Shown here in pieces: positions 7,188-9,738 of a stretch of DNA of 9,738 bases. The translations under genes were made by a program, and so were the position numbers. A model generated the notes under the pieces. It was not told the origin of the DNA. It searched no databases and saw only the letters and a program-made list of their open reading frames with translations. This DNA comes from Crocinitomicaceae bacterium (GTDB lineage: Bacteria > Bacteroidota > Bacteroidia > Flavobacteriales_G > Salibacteraceae): NCBI GenBank assembly GCA_018623405.1, contig JAAZVO010000087.1:1-9738 (forward strand), in the 5' to 3' direction. The first letter of the stretch is position 1. Every line of letters begins with the position of its first letter.

Positions 7188-7810
7188 TTAAAATCTTAAT
7201 TCGGGGTTGCTATAGCCCTCTCTATAAGGAACTTGCCACTTTTTAGCCATTACTTTTCCCCATTCTCTCATTTGTTTTTCTTCATTAAAAAATATGATTC
7301 ATTTCCATGAACCATCAAATGTTAGCGCCATTAAAAAGTGGTTAGCATCATCAGCATCAATGTCATAAGTTAAGGCGACTAAGCCAAAAACATTATTGAA
7401 GCTTTTCTCAGTTACTTCTCTTCCTTTCTTTGATTCTTTTATGATTTTGAAAGTACGTTTAGGAAAATCAACTTCAATAAAACTAGTCGACTTTACCCAA
7501 GTAAAACTCCAAAAGAACATGGTTATTAAAATAACTCCTGTTCCGAAAACCAAAATAAAATCGGGAATTGTAAAATCATCATTAAAGTAAAATCCTTTTT
7601 CAACTATATATTTTATTGAATAGTATAGTGAAGGAATTCCGAATAACAGAAATACTATTCTGCCTATCCAAAAACCATCTTTTTTTCTACTATGGTAAAT
7701 CTGTCTTTTTCTTCAACCTTATTTGAAATATCTATACTATCACTAATATCTCCAACTTTGATTCTTAAATCCCTTAGGTCAATTTGAAATTCTTGGTTTA
7801 GGTTCAACAT
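7188..7810 (-). pseudogene. Two-helix membrane protein of unknown function, disrupted by a frameshift and an in-frame TGA
   Basis: Translation from the ATG at 7808-7810, which lies 8 bases after the stop of the OmpA-type gene, runs for about 43 codons to a run of seven A (plus-strand T at 7680-7686). There the frame shifts and meets a stop. Restoring one A opens the frame (KKDGFWIGRIVFLL...) as far as TGA at 7299-7301. The same frame then continues IIFFNEEKQMREWGKVMAKK and ends at a TAA at 7188-7190. The restored protein has 207 codons before its stop, including the TGA at codon 171. Its parts are an acidic N-terminal stretch, two hydrophobic helices (about 47-68 and 84-105) and a soluble C-terminal part beginning with a beta-like region (FIEVDFPKRTFKIIKES). 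I do not recognise the family. The spacing suggests it was cotranscribed with the OmpA gene. Confidence 0.72.
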
Positions 7811-7818
7811 TTGATAAA

Positions 7819-9738
7819 TTACTCTAAAACCGTAAAAGTAGTTCTTCTATTCAAGGCCCTGCCTTCAGGGTTATCAGTACCATCAGCATTAAAATTATTA
7901 GCAACGGGTTTGGTTTCACCATATCCTTTTGCCTTTAGTCGGCTTTTATCTATACCAAGTTCTACAAGGTAATCTACCACGCTTTTAGCCCTTGCTTTTG
8001 ATAGTTTGTAGTTGTAAGATAATTTGCCTTTGCTATCGGTATGCGAGTTTATTTGAACCGCTAATTGCGGATTCCATATTAAGAGCTTGTATATGGTATT
8101 TGAAATAGTAGTTTTTGCTTTCTCGGTTAAATCAGGACTATCAAATTCATAGTAAATATCTTTTAGTAAAATTTCGCCTTGAGGTATTTTCTCTACTTCA
8201 ACTATTAGTGGGTTTTCTTTATTCACAGTATCAAAAACTGCGTTATTCCACTCAACACCTTTATAGAAATAACCCTTTTTACCAAACCTAAAAAGCCAAG
8301 TGTTGGTGGTATCTAATTTTTCATAGAAAAAGCCATTGGCAAGTGTATCGGTTAGAATAGTTGCGTATTGTGTGTTTTCTTTTATGCCTACAATTGAGAC
8401 TACATCAGTTAAAACTTTCTTTTTTCCATCAACCATTTCAATTACTTGAATTGGGTAGTTTATTTCATTCGGGTTTTCTATGTTGAAAAAGTAAATATCA
8501 TCACAGCATCCTTCACCAAACTTTTGGTTATTGTTAGGCCTGTTTGAAAGCATAATACCCGCGGTGCTATCTTCCAATAAACTGTACCCGATATCATCGT
8601 AACTAGAATTTACCTCATGAATATTTTTTGGTTCCTCAAACTTGGTTTTTTCTCCATAAGCCTTAAATACATCAAACCCTCCGTAACCAGCATGATAATT
8701 AGAAGAAAAGTACAACTTGTTGCTGCTGTAAAAAGGGTAGGCCTCATCAAAAGCAGAGTTTATTTTAGAGCCTGCATTTCGCACTCCTGAGTAGCTTTCT
8801 CTGTCCGGTTTAAATTCAAAAAACCAAATATCTAATCCACCTTTACCTTCCGGTCGGTTGCTGGTAAAATACACTCTGATATTATCTTCAAACAAATAGG
8901 CATAAGGCTGAGTAGAGTTATTTTCAAGCACATTAATTGGCTCAGGTAGTTTGTTGAGCGCCAAACTTTTTGCTTCTTGGTAGTTGCCCCAATACAATTG
9001 GCAAACTGTTTTACCTCGGTAATTAGGTGCGCAAACCGATAGCAGGAATAAAGAATCTGTAACCGGACAAATACCTCCCAAAAACTGTTTTTGTGGGTCG
9101 GGAATATCAATACTAAGTGAGTCTGAAACCTCCCAACCAAGCAATTTTTTTTCAGCGATTTGAATCGTTTGGAAATCAAGTAAACTTTGGGTTGGTTTTA
9201 GTAAAACCGGAGTGTTTTCTTTAAATGTTAAATAGTAAAGTTTTTTGTTAAATAACTTAGGTGATTGTTCTGAAAAATAAGAGTTTATGTTTTTTAATTC
9301 TTTAAATTCATAAGGAAACTGAATTAATGAATCGCGTTTGGTTCTCCATACTTGCCCTTGTTGTAAATTCTCGCTCCATTTCTTGTGGTTCCTATCAAAA
9401 TTACCATTGGTTTTTGTCTCAGTTAATTCATTGAGGTAAATCATTGGGTTGATGGTATCTCCTGTTTGTATTTGGAGCGAAACCAATTGCAGTAAATTAA
9501 AATTGCTTGAGTCTAAACTCACTAAAATTTCGTGGTACTTTAGGGCCTTATCGTAGTTTTTTACCTTAAGTGCGAGTTGAGCAGCTTTTTGAAGGTATTT
9601 TTCTTTTTCAGGATTAGCGTTATATAGCTTTTCGTAAAGTTCTAATGCCAAATAGTTGTACCCAAAGTTATCTGCTTGTTTGGCAGCTTTTTTTATTTTT
9701 CTTGTTTTGGTAAGTTTTTCACTTTCCAACCAAGGGTC
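7819..9738 (-). CDS. TPR / PD40 beta-propeller / OmpA-family protein (PorE-like architecture), 5'-partial
   Basis: The frame is open to the right edge, so the start and any signal peptide or lipobox lie outside the window. A TTG at 9727-9729 is only an internal codon, since DPW is encoded before it. Counting from that TTG there are 636 residues: TPR-like helices at about 15-105 (ALELYEKLYNANPEKEKYLQ, YDKALKYHEILV); a WD40-like/PD40 propeller at about 155-420 with YFTSNRPEGKGGLDIW, YFSSNYHAGYGGFDVF and MLSNRPNNN; a carboxypeptidase-regulatory-like beta domain at about 425-515; and an OmpA-C peptidoglycan-binding domain at 521-636 with Asp 565 (SHTDSKG) and Arg 580 (LSKARA), which contact diaminopimelate in this family. 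The order matches PorE, a T9SS-associated envelope protein of Porphyromonas, but Bacteroidota usually carry several paralogues of this layout, so assignment to PorE is tentative. It probably heads the minus-strand gene series. Confidence 0.85.
   Translation of the reverse strand, partial: DPWLESEKLTKTRKIKKAAKQADNFGYNYLALELYEKLYNANPEKEKYLQKAAQLALKVKNYDKALKYHEILVSLDSSNFNLLQLVSLQIQTGDTINPMIYLNELTETKTNGNFDRNHKKWSENLQQGQVWRTKRDSLIQFPYEFKELKNINSYFSEQSPKLFNKKLYYLTFKENTPVLLKPTQSLLDFQTIQIAEKKLLGWEVSDSLSIDIPDPQKQFLGGICPVTDSLFLLSVCAPNYRGKTVCQLYWGNYQEAKSLALNKLPEPINVLENNSTQPYAYLFEDNIRVYFTSNRPEGKGGLDIWFFEFKPDRESYSGVRNAGSKINSAFDEAYPFYSSNKLYFSSNYHAGYGGFDVFKAYGEKTKFEEPKNIHEVNSSYDDIGYSLLEDSTAGIMLSNRPNNNQKFGEGCCDDIYFFNIENPNEINYPIQVIEMVDGKKKVLTDVVSIVGIKENTQYATILTDTLANGFFYEKLDTTNTWLFRFGKKGYFYKGVEWNNAVFDTVNKENPLIVEVEKIPQGEILLKDIYYEFDSPDLTEKAKTTISNTIYKLLIWNPQLAVQINSHTDSKGKLSYNYKLSKARAKSVVDYLVELGIDKSRLKAKGYGETKPVANNFNADGTDNPEGRALNRRTTFTVLE

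Noticed and set aside
7299..7301. TGA recoding as selenocysteine or tryptophan
   Set aside because: The CotH-type gene ends at a normal TGA, the intact genes contain no internal TGA, and no selenoprotein-like context is present. The upstream frameshift makes a decayed or mis-sequenced gene more likely.
8832..9179. Minus-strand ORF of 115 codons inside the OmpA-type gene
   Set aside because: It lies in another frame of the PD40-propeller coding region and has no recognisable domain.
9727..9729. TTG as the start of the OmpA-type gene
   Set aside because: The frame stays open to the edge, and a protein of this class should begin with a signal peptide, which is absent here.
1..9738. Mobile element, CRISPR array or defence island
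   Set aside because: No transposase, integrase, terminal inverted repeats, spaced direct repeats, Cas genes or toxin-antitoxin pairs were recognised on either strand.

Overview
The window looks like chromosomal DNA from a low-GC Bacteroidota, probably a Flavobacteriia-like lineage. The reasons are a type IX secretion C-terminal sorting domain at the end of a CotH-type protein, a large TPR/PD40-propeller/OmpA protein of the PorE kind, short leaders with a TAnnTTTG-like -7 box, lipoproteins with loose lipoboxes, and weak or absent Shine-Dalgarno sequences. No rRNA, tRNA, CRISPR array, insertion sequence or phage gene was seen. Both ends cut through genes: an alpha/beta hydrolase on the left and the OmpA-type protein on the right.

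Layout. Positions 1-1089 (+) hold the 3' part of an alpha/beta hydrolase with a TPR-like tail. It converges on a small PKD-type lipoprotein (1116-1577, -), and the two share a bidirectional hairpin terminator. Positions 1634-3822 (-) hold a secreted CotH-kinase-fold protein broken by one nonsense codon and two single-base frameshifts. A Cys/Met-metabolism PLP enzyme (3933-5135, +) diverges from it. The rest is on the minus strand, in transcription order from the right edge: the OmpA/PD40/TPR protein, a two-helix membrane protein broken by a frameshift and an in-frame TGA, a pentapeptide-repeat protein, an exported YciI-like lipoprotein overlapping a VOC-fold protein, and a ClbS/DfsB-family protein whose stop codon directly abuts that of the PLP enzyme.

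How the genes relate. The OmpA protein and the CotH protein both belong to the Bacteroidota cell surface, one as a possible envelope or T9SS component and the other as a T9SS cargo. The four small minus-strand proteins between 5136 and 7160 all come from families whose characterised members include proteins that protect against DNA-targeting toxins or drugs, or small catalytic folds. Whether they work together is only inference. The most striking direct observation is that two unrelated genes each carry both a nonsense codon and frameshift(s), while their restored reading frames are otherwise fully preserved. This means either recent gene decay or uncorrected sequence error. I see no convincing, wholly new biological system here.
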